Of a stretch of DNA of 64,000 bases, positions 45,168 through 55,725 are shown piece by piece. The stretch's first letter is position 1; the number at the start of each line of letters is the position of its first letter. The notes below the pieces were generated by a model. The model did not search any database. It saw nothing but the letters and a program-made list of their open reading frames with translations, and was not told the origin of the DNA. The translations under genes and the position numbers were made by a program. Origin of the DNA: Hyphomicrobium_A sp963722495 (GTDB lineage: Bacteria; Pseudomonadota; Alphaproteobacteria; Rhizobiales; Hyphomicrobiaceae); NCBI GenBank assembly GCA_963722495.1, contig CAVRND010000008.1, positions 62,001-126,000 on the forward strand, in the 5' to 3' direction.

Positions 45168-45343
45168 GGCTCAGTTCCCTGTGCTGATTTGGGGGTCGGG
45201 GAAAATTCGCCGCGATCTTGCCCCTAACGGCGCGCCGGGAAAACCCCTCGAAATTCCCTGGGCCTGCCGCCATCCGCCGCGGCATCGACCCCTTTTCAAG
45301 ATCGCGTCGCGCACCGTTGGCGCTTTGTTAGTCGGCTAGAGGC

Positions 45344-46442
45344 ATGTTCGGTGCACGGATGGCCATGCGAACCGGTGTCCCATGCAACGACTACGAGAAC
45401 GACAACGCCGCGCCCATCGGCCGGCGCGAGATGATGCTGGCGGCCGTCGCCGTGCTCGCGGCCGCGCGGCGTGCCGGCGCGGGCGCAGACGGGCGCTGCC
45501 CGGACGTGCCGCGCGCCGACGTGCCGTTCGATGACGGCCTCGCCGTTGCCATCCCGGCGAACCCATCGCTGGGCAAGGGCAAGGACCGCGCCCTGGTGCT
45601 CGGCGGCGGCGGGGAATATTTCGCCGCCTGGATGCTCGGCTTCATGCACGGCCTGCACGAGAACGGCGTCGGCTACGAGATGCCGGAGGTGATCATCGGC
45701 ACCTCGGCCGGCTCGGTGGTGGGCAGCACCATCGCCGGCGGCCATCTGCAGAAGCTGACGCGCGACTTCGAATTCTTCGGCGCCTTCCCGAAACTGCTGG
45801 GCGCGCTGGTGCCGACGCCGAAGCCGAACCCCAGCCAGGTGCGCGCGCACGATCTGTGCAACACGGCGACGAACGCCAGCCTCGCGACCATCCAGGCCAT
45901 CGGGCGCGGCGCCATGGCGGCCCGCAATCCGTCCGTCGCGCAAGCTGCAGGACATGGCCATCGCGCTCACCGGCAACGTGCATTGGCCGAACGACATCTT
46001 CCACGCTACGACGACGGACTGCTACAGCGGCGAGCGACTTGTCGTCTCGTCCAACTCGAACGTGCACATTTCGCACGCGGTCAGCGCCAGCATGTCGCTG
46101 CCGGGCATCTTCGGCCCGACGTGGGTCGGCGACCGCGTGTGCATGGACGGCGGCATGGGCCCGTCGAGCACGCACTCCGATCTGGTGGCGGGCGCCAAGC
46201 GCGCCGTCGTCGTGTCGTTGACCGACGGTCTGCCCGGCAGCGGGCCGCGTTTCTCCAGCATGCCCAATTCGATCCTGCAGGAGATCAAGGATCTGGAGGC
46301 TGCCGGCACCAAGGCGCTGCTGATCGCCGCCAATCCCGGCAAGGTCAATCTCGTCTCACCAGAGGAGATCGCGCCAGCCATGAAGCTCGGCTTCGACCGC
46401 GCCGTGCAAGAGGCGGCCAAGGTCAAAGCCTTCTGGGCCTAA
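45344..46442 (+). CDS. Patatin-like phospholipase, apparent frameshift near 45942
   Basis: About 366 residues when corrected. N-terminal hydrophobic signal preceded by GRRE (possibly Tat-type). Oxyanion loop LVLGGGGEYFAAWMLG, nucleophile elbow IIGTSAGSVVGS with the catalytic Ser, and in the second frame DGGMGPSSTHSDLV with the catalytic Asp. The frame change falls in RNPSVAQAA; dropping a C from GTCGCGCAAGC gives SVAKLQDMAIAL. Length 3n+1. Patatins hydrolyse phospholipids or lysophospholipids. Start chosen after AGAGG; it is not certain. Confidence 0.82.
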
Positions 46443-46465
46443 GCGGCGATCTCACCGATCTCCCT

Positions 46466-47367
46466 CTAAGCGGCGATTTCACCGCCCATGCTGCGCAGGC
46501 GCTCGGCGTCGCGCAGCGGCGGGGCGCCGAACAGGCGGCGATACTCGCGGCTGAACTGCGAGGGGCTTTCGTAGCCGACCGAATGGCCGGCCTCGGCGGC
46601 ATCGACCGATGCGGACAGGATCAGCCGCCGCGCCTCCTGCAGCCGCATGCGCTTCTGATATTGCAGCGGGCTCATCGCCGTCACCGCCTTGAAGTGGTGG
46701 TGCAGCGCCGAGGCGCTCATGCGCGCCTCCTCCGCCAGCGCCGCGATGCTGAACGGCTCGCGGAAATTGCGCTTGATCCAGCCGATGGCGCGGTTGACCT
46801 GCTGCAGCTTGCTTTCCGCGAATGCGATCTGCCCCATGCGCGATGTCTGCTCGCCGCGCAGCAGGCGATAGAGGATCTCGCGCTCGGCCAGCGGCGCCAG
46901 GATCGGGAATGTCGCGCGGTGTGTCGAGCAGGCGCAGCAGGCGGATGCTGGCGTCGAGCAGGCCGTCGTCACATCGCTGACGGCCAGCGCCGGTCCTGGT
47001 TGGTCGCGCGCCGCGCGCTGCATGTCGCTCTCCAGCATCAGCGCGCCGATCGCTGCCGGATCGAGATCGAGACGCAGGCAGAGGTAAGGTCGCTCCGGGC
47101 TCGCCTCGGTGAGCTGGCTGACGACAGGAACGTCGACGGAGATGATGAGGTATTGCCCGGCGCCGTAGCGCAGCAGTGCATTGCCCGTGTCGGCCTGCTT
47201 GCGCGCCCTGCGCGATGATGCAGACGGCGGGCTCGTAAACGCCATGCATCGGCTCGCCGACCTGCGTGCCCCGGATGCAGGAACAGGCGCGGGATGGCCG
47301 TGGCGTGGGTGCCGTCCGTCCCGGTCAATCGTTCAATCAGCTCGGCGAGCTCGCGGATGTCGGCCAT
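46466..47367 (-). CDS. AraC-family regulator, four apparent frameshifts
   Basis: About 300 residues. N-terminus MADIRELAELIERLTGTDGT, then (second frame) QVGEPMHGVYEPAVCIIAQG, then (third frame) KQADTGNALLRYGAGQYLIISVDVPVV: the AraC_N domain. The middle passes briefly to another frame (GLLDASIRLLRLLDTPRDIP) and back to ILAPLAEREILYRLLRGEQ. The C-terminal two-HTH domain is intact (FSIAALAEEARMSASALHHHFKAVTAMSPLQYQKRMRLQEARRL ... SVGYESPSQFSREYRRLFG). Shift positions are about 47270, 47201, 46963 and 46903; the third is a deletion and the others insertions. The second lies in the recurrent CGCGCAAG context. Targets probably include the divergent SDR gene. Confidence 0.82.
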
Positions 47368-47570
47368 GTGGGTTTTGCTGGGCTTTGCTGACGGTTTTAG
47401 ACACATTCAGATCTAGTGCATCCGCAGCGTGCATATAGCGCCGCAACGCCACGTCTCGTAGGATCATGCAATAAGTCGGTAGCATCGGTCTACCGCCTCG
47501 CGACGGCAACAACGCATGTTCTCCTCACGACGGCCGGCAAGCGCGCCGTCACCCAAAACGGAGAGAGATC

Positions 47571-48308
47571 ATGAGCAACATCAAGGGGAAGGTCATCGTC
47601 ATCACCGGCGCCTCCAGCGGCATCGGCGAGGCTGCCGCCAGCTTGCTGGCCGAGCGCGGCGCCAAGGTCGTCGTCGGCGCCCGCCGCACCGAGCGGCTGG
47701 AAAAGCTGGTCGCCGGCATCAAGGCCAAGGGCGGCGAGGCCGCTTTCCGCGCCGTGGACGTCACCAAGCGCGAGGACGTGCAGGCTTTCGTCGACTTCGC
47801 CAAGGCGAAGTTCGGCCAGGTCGACGTGCTCATCAACAACGCGGGCGTCATGCCGCTGTCGCTGATGACGGACCTCAAGGTCGACGAGTGGGATCGCATG
47901 ATCGACGTCAACATCCGCGGCGTGCTGCACGGCATCGCCGCCGTGCTGCCCGACATGAAGGCGCGCGGCAATGGCCAGATCATCAACGTCGCCTCCATAG
48001 CGGCGCATGCCGTGGTGCCGACGGGCGCCGTCTACTGCGCCACCAAGTATGCGGTGTGGGCGATCTCCGATGGCCTGCGCCAGGAGAACCCGGACATTCG
48101 CGTGACGACGATCTCGCCCGGCGTGGTGGCGACCGAGCTCGGCGCACGACATCTCCGAGCCCAAGGCGCCAAGGACTTCCTCGTCGAGCTGCGCAAGACC
48201 GCGCTGACGCCGGATGCCATCGCCCGCGCCATCGCCTATGCGGTCGAGCAGCCCGACGAAGTCGACGTCAGCGAAGTCATCGTGCGCCCGATCGCGAGCA
48301 CGCTCTGA
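47571..48308 (+). CDS. Short-chain dehydrogenase/reductase
   Basis: 245 residues. TGASSGIGEAAASLLAERGAKVVVGAR, LINNAGVMP, VASIAAHAVVPTGAVYCATKYAVWAISDGL with the catalytic Ser, Tyr and Lys. Near residues 189-202 the sequence reads ELGARHLRAQGAKDF; in the neighbouring frame it reads ELAHDISEPKA, the family pattern, so an insertion near 48141 and a deletion near 48167 seem to cancel each other. It is divergent from the AraC regulator, a frequent arrangement for SDR genes of this type. Confidence 0.9.
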   Translation: MSNIKGKVIVITGASSGIGEAAASLLAERGAKVVVGARRTERLEKLVAGIKAKGGEAAFRAVDVTKREDVQAFVDFAKAKFGQVDVLINNAGVMPLSLMTDLKVDEWDRMIDVNIRGVLHGIAAVLPDMKARGNGQIINVASIAAHAVVPTGAVYCATKYAVWAISDGLRQENPDIRVTTISPGVVATELGARHLRAQGAKDFLVELRKTALTPDAIARAIAYAVEQPDEVDVSEVIVRPIASTL

Positions 48309-48314
48309 TACCTG

Positions 48315-48354
48315 GGAGCGGGGTGTGAAGCCCCGCTCCGCCGTTTCTTTCTTC
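48315..48354 (+). terminator. Probable intrinsic terminator between two SDR genes
   Basis: Stem GGAGCGGGG/CCCCGCTCC with a seven-base loop (48315-48339), then GCCGTTTCTTTCTT, a loose T-rich tail. It suggests that the two SDR genes are separate transcripts. Confidence 0.6.
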
Positions 48355-48368
48355 GATGGAGCATCGAC

Positions 48369-49118
48369 ATGCCCTTAGGCGACACCCATACCGAGAGAGT
48401 TGCCGTCGTCACCGGCGCTTCACGTGGCATCGGCGCCGCCATCGCCGCGCGCCTCGCCCGCGACGGTTTCGCCGTCATGATCAACTACGCCGAAAGCGCC
48501 GCGCCGGCTGAGGAGCTGGCGCGCAAGATTAAAACGTCCGGCGGCCTCGCGGCCGTTTGCAAGGCAGACGTCAGCAAACCGGAAGACGTGCGGCGCCTGT
48601 TCGCCGAGACGATCGGCGCCTTCGGCGGTGTCGACGTGCTGGTCAACAATGCCGGCGTCATGTCGCTGGCCAACATCGTCGACGTCGACGATGCCGCGTT
48701 CGACCGCATGATCGACATCAACCTGAAGGGCAGCTTCAACGCCATGCGCGAGGCGGCAAAGCTCATCCGGCCGGGTGGGCGCATCATCAACTTCTCAACC
48801 AGCATCGTCGGCACGCTGTTGCCAACCTACGCGGTGTATGCCGCGACGAAAGCGGGCGTGGAAGCGATGACGGCCATCCTCGCCAAGGAGCTGCGCGGCC
48901 GCAACGTGACCGTCAACGCCATCGCGCCCGGGCCGACGGCGACAGATATGTTCCTTACCGGAAAGTCGCCGGAGCTCGTCGATCGCATGGCGAAGATGGC
49001 GCCGCTGGAGCGCTTAGCCTCGCCCGACGACATCGCTGCCGCGGTCAGCTTTCTCGCCGGACCGGACGGCGGCTGGATCAACGGCCAGACCATCCGCGCC
49101 AACGGCGGCCTCGTGTGA
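48369..49118 (+). CDS. Short-chain dehydrogenase/reductase (FabG-like)
   Basis: 249 residues. TGASRGIGAAIAARLARDGFAVMINYA, LVNNAGVMSLANI, NFSTSIVGTLLPTYAVYAATKAGVEAMTAILAKEL, then APGPTATDMFL and the C-terminal DGGWINGQTIRANGGLV. Classical SDR of the FabG/3-oxoacyl type, probably NADPH-dependent; substrate unknown. The flavin reductase gene follows by 63 bases. Confidence 0.92.
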   Translation: MPLGDTHTERVAVVTGASRGIGAAIAARLARDGFAVMINYAESAAPAEELARKIKTSGGLAAVCKADVSKPEDVRRLFAETIGAFGGVDVLVNNAGVMSLANIVDVDDAAFDRMIDINLKGSFNAMREAAKLIRPGGRIINFSTSIVGTLLPTYAVYAATKAGVEAMTAILAKELRGRNVTVNAIAPGPTATDMFLTGKSPELVDRMAKMAPLERLASPDDIAAAVSFLAGPDGGWINGQTIRANGGLV

Positions 49119-49181
49119 TCTGCGGCGCTGCGAACCTCGCCGCGCCTTGCGCGTTTCTCCCGGATCGAAAGGACGAACGGC

Positions 49182-49760
49182 ATGGCCACGAAGAGCGCAG
49201 CGAAGACCTACGACAAGAGAGACTTTCCCGTCGCCAACGTGCGGCGCTTTCTGGAGCCGGGTCCCATCGTGCTCGTCAGCTCGGCGCACAAGGGCGAAGC
49301 CAACATCATGACCATGGGCTGGCACATGATCATGGAGTTCGAGCCCTCGCTGGTCGGCTGCTACATCTGGAGCGAGAACTACAGCCGCGATGTGGTCCGT
49401 AAAAGCCGCGAATGCGTGATCAACGTGCCGACCGCCGACCTGGCGACAAAGGTGGTCGGCATCGGCAACTGCTCGGGCCGTGACACCGACAAGTTCGCCA
49501 AGTTCGGGCTCACCCCCGTGAAGGGGGCAAAAGTCATGGCGCCGCTCATTTCGGAGTGCTACGCCAACTTTGAATGCCGGCTGCACGACGCCAGCCTCGT
49601 TAACAAGTACAGCCTGTTCGTGTGGGAGGTCGTGAAGGCGCACGTGGCGCAATCCCCGCCGTATCCGCGCACACTGCACTACCGCGGCGACGGCGAGTTC
49701 ATGATCTCCGGCACCAACACCAGCCGCTATCGCCGCCTGTTCAAGCCCGAGATGCTGTAG
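49182..49760 (+). CDS. Flavin reductase-family protein
   Basis: 192 residues. The FMN-binding split-barrel pattern is visible: PGPIVLVSSAHKGEANIMTMGWHMIMEFEPSLVG, NYSRDVVRKSRECVINVPTADLATKVVGIGNCSGRDTDKF and the C-terminal FMISGTNTSRYRRLF. It probably binds FMN and reduces flavin or acts as a DIM6/NTAB-type oxidoreductase. No partner monooxygenase is nearby. Confidence 0.85.
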   Translation: MATKSAAKTYDKRDFPVANVRRFLEPGPIVLVSSAHKGEANIMTMGWHMIMEFEPSLVGCYIWSENYSRDVVRKSRECVINVPTADLATKVVGIGNCSGRDTDKFAKFGLTPVKGAKVMAPLISECYANFECRLHDASLVNKYSLFVWEVVKAHVAQSPPYPRTLHYRGDGEFMISGTNTSRYRRLFKPEML

Positions 49761-49886
49761 ATGCAATCTCAGCGCTTCGATTTGTCGCCCGCATCCGCTA
49801 GAAATCTGAGCCCATCAGAACGTTAGGTTTCGCGGCACCGACCGGGCGCCGTCCGATTTTCCAGTGAGACGAGTGGAGACAACGCC

Positions 49887-50963
49887 GTGAAGGCGACACA
49901 ACAGCTGCACGACGCCGGCCAGAGCCTGTGGATCGACGATATCACGCGCGCCATGCTGGACAGCGGACGCCTCGCCAAGATGATCGCCGACCTGTCGGTC
50001 ACCGGCCTGACCTCCAACCCGACGATCTTCGAGAAGGCCATCGGCAAGGGCTCCGACTACGACGCGGCGGTCGAGGCGCTGGTGCGCAAGGGGCTGAGCG
50101 ACGAAGCGCTGTTCTTCGAGCTGGCGCTCGAGGATCTGTTGCGCGCCGCCGATCTCTTCCTGCCGGTGTACAAGAAGACCGCTGGCGTCGACGGCTTCGT
50201 GTCGCTCGAGGTCTCGCCGCTGCTCGCCTACGACACGCAGGCCACCATCGCCGAAGCCAAGCGCCTGCACGCCAAGGCTGGCAAGCCGAACCTATTCATC
50301 AAGATCCCCGGCACCAAGGAAGGCCTGCCCGCCATCGAGGCGGCGACGTTCGCCGGCGTGCCCGTCAACGTCACGCTGCTGTTCTCCACGGCCGACTATC
50401 TCGCGGCCGCCGAGGCCTACATGCGCGGCCTCGAGAAGCGCGTCGAAGCCGGTCTCGATCCGGACGTGCGCTCGGTCGCCTCGGTATTCATCAGCCGCTG
50501 GGATCGCGCCATCGTCGAGCAGGTGCCGGACGAACTGAAGAACAAGCTCGGCATCGCCGTCGGCCAGCACGCTTACCGCGCCTATCGCGATCTCATTGCG
50601 TCCGACCGCTGGCAGCGGCTGGAGAACGCCGGCGCGCGCCCGCAGCGGCTCTTATTCGCCAGCACATCGAGCAAGGACAAGCGCGCCACCGACACGCTGT
50701 ATATCGAAGGCCTCGCCGCGCCGAATACCGTCAACACCATGCCGGAGGAAACCCTGCGCGCCTATGCCGACCACGGCACCTTCGACGGCGTGCTGTCGGC
50801 GACCGGCGGCGACTGCGACGCGGTGCTCAATGCCCACGAGCAAGCCGGCGTCGACGTCGACGCGCTGGCGCAGCAGCTGCAGTCGGATGGGGCCAAGGCG
50901 TTCGTCGCCTCTTGGCAGGACTTGCTCAAATCGATCGGCGCCAAAAGCAAGGCGCTGGCATAA
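49887..50963 (+). CDS. tal: Transaldolase
   Basis: 358 residues, the longer type found in actinobacteria and alphaproteobacteria. Catalyses transfer of dihydroxyacetone between sugar phosphates in the pentose phosphate pathway. LTSNPTIFEKAIG at the N-terminus, GFVSLEVSPLLAYDT, the Schiff-base Lys in LFIKIPGTKEG and VASVFISRWD. GTG start after GAGACAACGCC. pgi starts 11 bases after the stop, so both are one operon for sugar-phosphate interconversion. Confidence 0.95.
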   Translation: MKATQQLHDAGQSLWIDDITRAMLDSGRLAKMIADLSVTGLTSNPTIFEKAIGKGSDYDAAVEALVRKGLSDEALFFELALEDLLRAADLFLPVYKKTAGVDGFVSLEVSPLLAYDTQATIAEAKRLHAKAGKPNLFIKIPGTKEGLPAIEAATFAGVPVNVTLLFSTADYLAAAEAYMRGLEKRVEAGLDPDVRSVASVFISRWDRAIVEQVPDELKNKLGIAVGQHAYRAYRDLIASDRWQRLENAGARPQRLLFASTSSKDKRATDTLYIEGLAAPNTVNTMPEETLRAYADHGTFDGVLSATGGDCDAVLNAHEQAGVDVDALAQQLQSDGAKAFVASWQDLLKSIGAKSKALA

Positions 50964-50974
50964 AGGGGAAACGC

Positions 50975-52621
<1,647 letters not shown>

Positions 52622-52666
52622 CACAACGCCGCCGCGCCGATGGGCGCGACGGCATTGCAGTTCAGA

Positions 52667-53188
52667 CTACGCCTTGCGGGCCAGCAGACCGGCGAGCGCT
52701 TCGGAGATCAAACCGAAGATGTTGCCGCCGATCATCGACAGAGCGATGATGACCGCCGGATTGACGAGCGACGGCACCGTCAGATTGTTCAGCCCGTCGG
52801 CGGTGAGCAGCGTCAGCGCAACAGTGGCGGCGTAGCCGTAGACGGTCGCCGGGATCGCCGAGAAGATCGGGATCTTGGCGCCGAGGATCATCACCGCGAC
52901 GCCGATGGCGACGCAGATGCCCGCCCACACCGGCAGCCCAAGCTGCTCGGCGAAGCCGAGACGCGAGATCGCCAGCAGCGTGAGCGTCGCCATCACGACG
53001 CCCCACAGGTTGGCGAACACGCTGGCGATGAAGCCTTGGACCTTGCCGCCGCAGTGATAGAAGCTCGCCCACGCGATGAAGGCTGCCCAAATCTGCAGCC
53101 CGAGCACGAGCGGATCGGAAAGATAAAGATAAGTCGCGAGGCCCCCGAGTAGGCCGATGCTGAGTGCCAATGCCGTGACGATATCCAT
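52667..53188 (-). CDS. DUF1097 membrane protein
   Basis: 173 residues, with about five or six helices (ALALSIGLLGGLATYLYL, IWAAFIAWASFYHCGGK, LWGVVMATLTLLAI, GICVAIGVAVMILGAK, VYGYAATVALTLLT, PAVIIALSMIGGNIFGLIS). The WASFYHCGGK and KIPIFSAIPATVYGYA segments fit DUF1097, an uncharacterised inner-membrane family (YcdZ relatives). It is convergent with pgi. Confidence 0.85.
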   Translation of the reverse strand: MDIVTALALSIGLLGGLATYLYLSDPLVLGLQIWAAFIAWASFYHCGGKVQGFIASVFANLWGVVMATLTLLAISRLGFAEQLGLPVWAGICVAIGVAVMILGAKIPIFSAIPATVYGYAATVALTLLTADGLNNLTVPSLVNPAVIIALSMIGGNIFGLISEALAGLLARKA

Positions 53189-53472
53189 TTGAAAAAACTC
53201 CCCTAGGTCTTGCCCTGCCGGGGCCTTCGATTTGCTCTGCGGTTCTCCCGGCGGGAGATCGTAACCTGGAGTAGCGTGTCTTATCCGCAACACACGCGGC
53301 TTTCTGCCTGCGAACAAGGCAATCGGCCTAGTTTTTCACGCTTGAGCCCATGGTTTTGCGGGCAGCCGGAGCAAACAACTCGATCAAACTTCCTCAGCCG
53401 GCTGAAAGCATCCTCGGGGTAATGACGTCCGCGAAATCCGGCGCCGCTGCCGCCGAGATCAGGGAGCCATCC

Positions 53473-54606
53473 ATGAAGCGCCATTCGATGCTGTTTCGCG
53501 CCGTTGCCGCCGCCGCGATGCTGACCTTTGCCGCTGCGCAAACCGCCACCGCTTGCACCGGCATTCTTCTGCGCAACGCCGACGGAAGCATCGTGCACGG
53601 GCGCACCGTGGAGTTCGGCATTCCCATGGTCATCGACTACGCAGTGGTGCCGCGGGGCTATGACTTTACCGGCCTGACGCCGATGGGCGACGGCAAGAAG
53701 TGGTCCTCGAAGTACGGCGCACTGGGTGCCATCGTGTTCGGCAACCTCGGCATCATGGACGGCATCAACGAGAAGGGGCTCGCCGTTGGAGCGTTCTATT
53801 TTCCGACCACCGCCGAGTACACGCCGACAACGGCGGACAACCAGGCAAAGTCGCTGTCGCCGATCGACTTCTCCAACTGGGTCCTGACGTCGTTCGCCGA
53901 CGTCGATGAGCTGAAGGCCGCGGTGGAGAGCGGCGAGGTGGCCGTGGCACCGACGCTGCTGCCCGGCTGGCCGCCCGTCGTGCAGCCGTTCCACTGGATC
54001 GTTTACGACAAGAGCGGCAAGTCGGTCGTCATCGAGCCGATCAAGGGCAAGCTCGTCGTCACCGACAACCCGATCGGCGTGCTCACCAACTCGCCGTCGT
54101 TCGACTGGCACATGACCAACCTGCGCAACTACATCGCGCTGAAGCCGCTCGACGTTCCGCCGGTGAAGTTCGACGGCGAGACCTTCGCCGGCTTCGGCAT
54201 GGGATCGGGCATGCTCGGCCTGCCGGGCGACTTCACGCCGCCGGCCCGCTTCGTGCGCGCTGCCGTGTTCGCCGCCACCGCCTTCAAGAGTCCCGACGCG
54301 ACAACGGGCATCTTCAACGGCTTCCACATCCTCAACAACTTCGACATTCCCTACGGCGCCGTGCGTGCCGACGAGCAGGGCGGCGTCCATGCCGACCAGA
54401 CCCTGTTCACGACCATGCGCGATCCGCAGAACCTGCGCGTCTATTACAAGAGTTTCGACGACCAGACGATCCGCATGGTCGACATGAAGCGCTTCGACCT
54501 CGACGCCAAGGAGATCATGCGCCTGCCGACCGCGTCCGAGACGCAGCCGGTGGTCGACATGTCGGGCAAGTTCCTCGCCAAGAAGACCGCCGCCGCCGCG
54601 GAGTAG
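53473..54606 (+). CDS. Exported Ntn hydrolase (choloylglycine hydrolase / penicillin V acylase family)
   Basis: 377 residues. A signal peptide ends right before Cys28 (QTATACTGILLRNADGSIVHGRTVEFG), the N-terminal nucleophile exposed by processing; the Arg and Asp of the active site lie in the following segment. FGNLGIMDGINEKGLAVGAF, VLTNSPSFDWHMTNLRNYI and the late YYKSFDDQTIRMVDM are family hallmarks. Substrates of the gram-negative branch include N-acyl homoserine lactones and penicillin V, so quorum quenching is possible but not shown. ATG after GGGAGCC. Confidence 0.9.
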   Translation: MKRHSMLFRAVAAAAMLTFAAAQTATACTGILLRNADGSIVHGRTVEFGIPMVIDYAVVPRGYDFTGLTPMGDGKKWSSKYGALGAIVFGNLGIMDGINEKGLAVGAFYFPTTAEYTPTTADNQAKSLSPIDFSNWVLTSFADVDELKAAVESGEVAVAPTLLPGWPPVVQPFHWIVYDKSGKSVVIEPIKGKLVVTDNPIGVLTNSPSFDWHMTNLRNYIALKPLDVPPVKFDGETFAGFGMGSGMLGLPGDFTPPARFVRAAVFAATAFKSPDATTGIFNGFHILNNFDIPYGAVRADEQGGVHADQTLFTTMRDPQNLRVYYKSFDDQTIRMVDMKRFDLDAKEIMRLPTASETQPVVDMSGKFLAKKTAAAAE

Positions 54607-54610
54607 CGGG

Positions 54611-55725
54611 TCAGTCGCCGTCGAGGGAGTTGAAGCCGAGCGTCTGCCCGGTGAGGTCGCCGAGCGCCGCGCGGGCGGTCTCCTCCGCGCTCTTCAACGA
54701 CAGCAGCATCGGCGCCAGGCGTTCGCGCGCTTTCGCGTCCGCGAAGGCATTGGGCGCCATCGCCTCCGCGGCCTCGCCGGCACGCACGGCAAAGCCGAGG
54801 TCGGTGGCGACGCTGCCGAGGATGGCGATGGCCGCGCGCTCCTTGTCGTCGCTGGCAAGATCTTCGGCTAGGAAGCCGTTGGCGCCAAGGATGTCACGCT
54901 CGCCTTCGATGCCGGCGATGATGAACGGCAACCCCAGTCCGCTGTGCGGCAGCAGCGGCGTTGCCGGACCCGACGCCTTCGCTTCGCCACCCAACAGCGG
55001 TGCCAACCGGTGCAGGCGCAGCACTTCGATCTCGGTGACGTAGGCGCGGTACAGCGCCTGCGTCGTCTCCTTGGCCGTCAGGTAAGTCTTGTTACCCGCG
55101 CCGACCTCAAGCCAGGCGCGCTTATAGTCGCCGGCCCATTCGGCGCGCGTCTCCGATGCGATCTGCGCGATGTCGAGCGCCAGCGCGTGCACGTAGCGGC
55201 AGCGGAAGAATGCTTCCGGCGCCGCTGTGGCCAACACTTCCGACCCCTGCCGTAGAGCGCCACGTCTACGGCGCCGAAGCCCTGCACAGCAACGCTGGCA
55301 CCCGCCAGCTTCGCAGGCTCGATGTCGGCCTCATCGCGCTTGGCGAGCAGCTTGCCGGTTTGCTTGCCGACGATGCCATGCGGATCGGGATAGAACAGCA
55401 GCCGCTCGAGACGCTGATTGGTCGTGATGGGTCCGAAGCGCAGCGGCTCGACGCGGCCCCAGGCGAGCAGCGCCTCCCGGGCCGCGGCGCGTGTCTGATC
55501 TAGCGCCGCCTGCGATGGCGCCTTGCACAGGGCGCCGGCCTTGTCGGCGAAGGCGCGCGATGCCTGATCGAAGCGCGCGTAGCCCGGCAGGATGATGCCG
55601 CCGTAGGCCTGGCGCGCCAACGCCGCATCGTCGAACGCCGCCGCCGGCTGCGCCGCCGACTGCGCGCCGAGCATCACGGCAACAAGCGCGCACCCCCGTG
55701 CAGCGCGAACGAGAAATTCCCTCAC
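54611..55725 (-). CDS. Imelysin-family protein (second paralogue), apparent frameshift near 55245
   Basis: About 371 residues. GTG start overlapping the TGA of the diheme gene (GTGA). Signal peptide LVRAARGCALVAVMLGAQSAAQPAAA, then YGGIILPGYARFDQASRAF and WGRVEPLRFGPITTNQRLERLLFYPDPHG. The family GxHxxE site reads GFGAVDVALYG, so the His and Glu are missing. The frame changes in ALYGRGRK (one base lost in CAGGGGTCGG) and continues GSEVLATAAPEAFFRCRYVHALALDIAQIAS to the usual end. Imelysins are periplasmic EfeO-like, iron- or copper-related proteins. Part of a cluster with the diheme protein. Confidence 0.85.

Noticed and set aside
45344..47218. 624-codon frame continuing past the patatin gene
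   Set aside because: After the frameshift point it is an out-of-frame shadow running over the antisense of the AraC gene.
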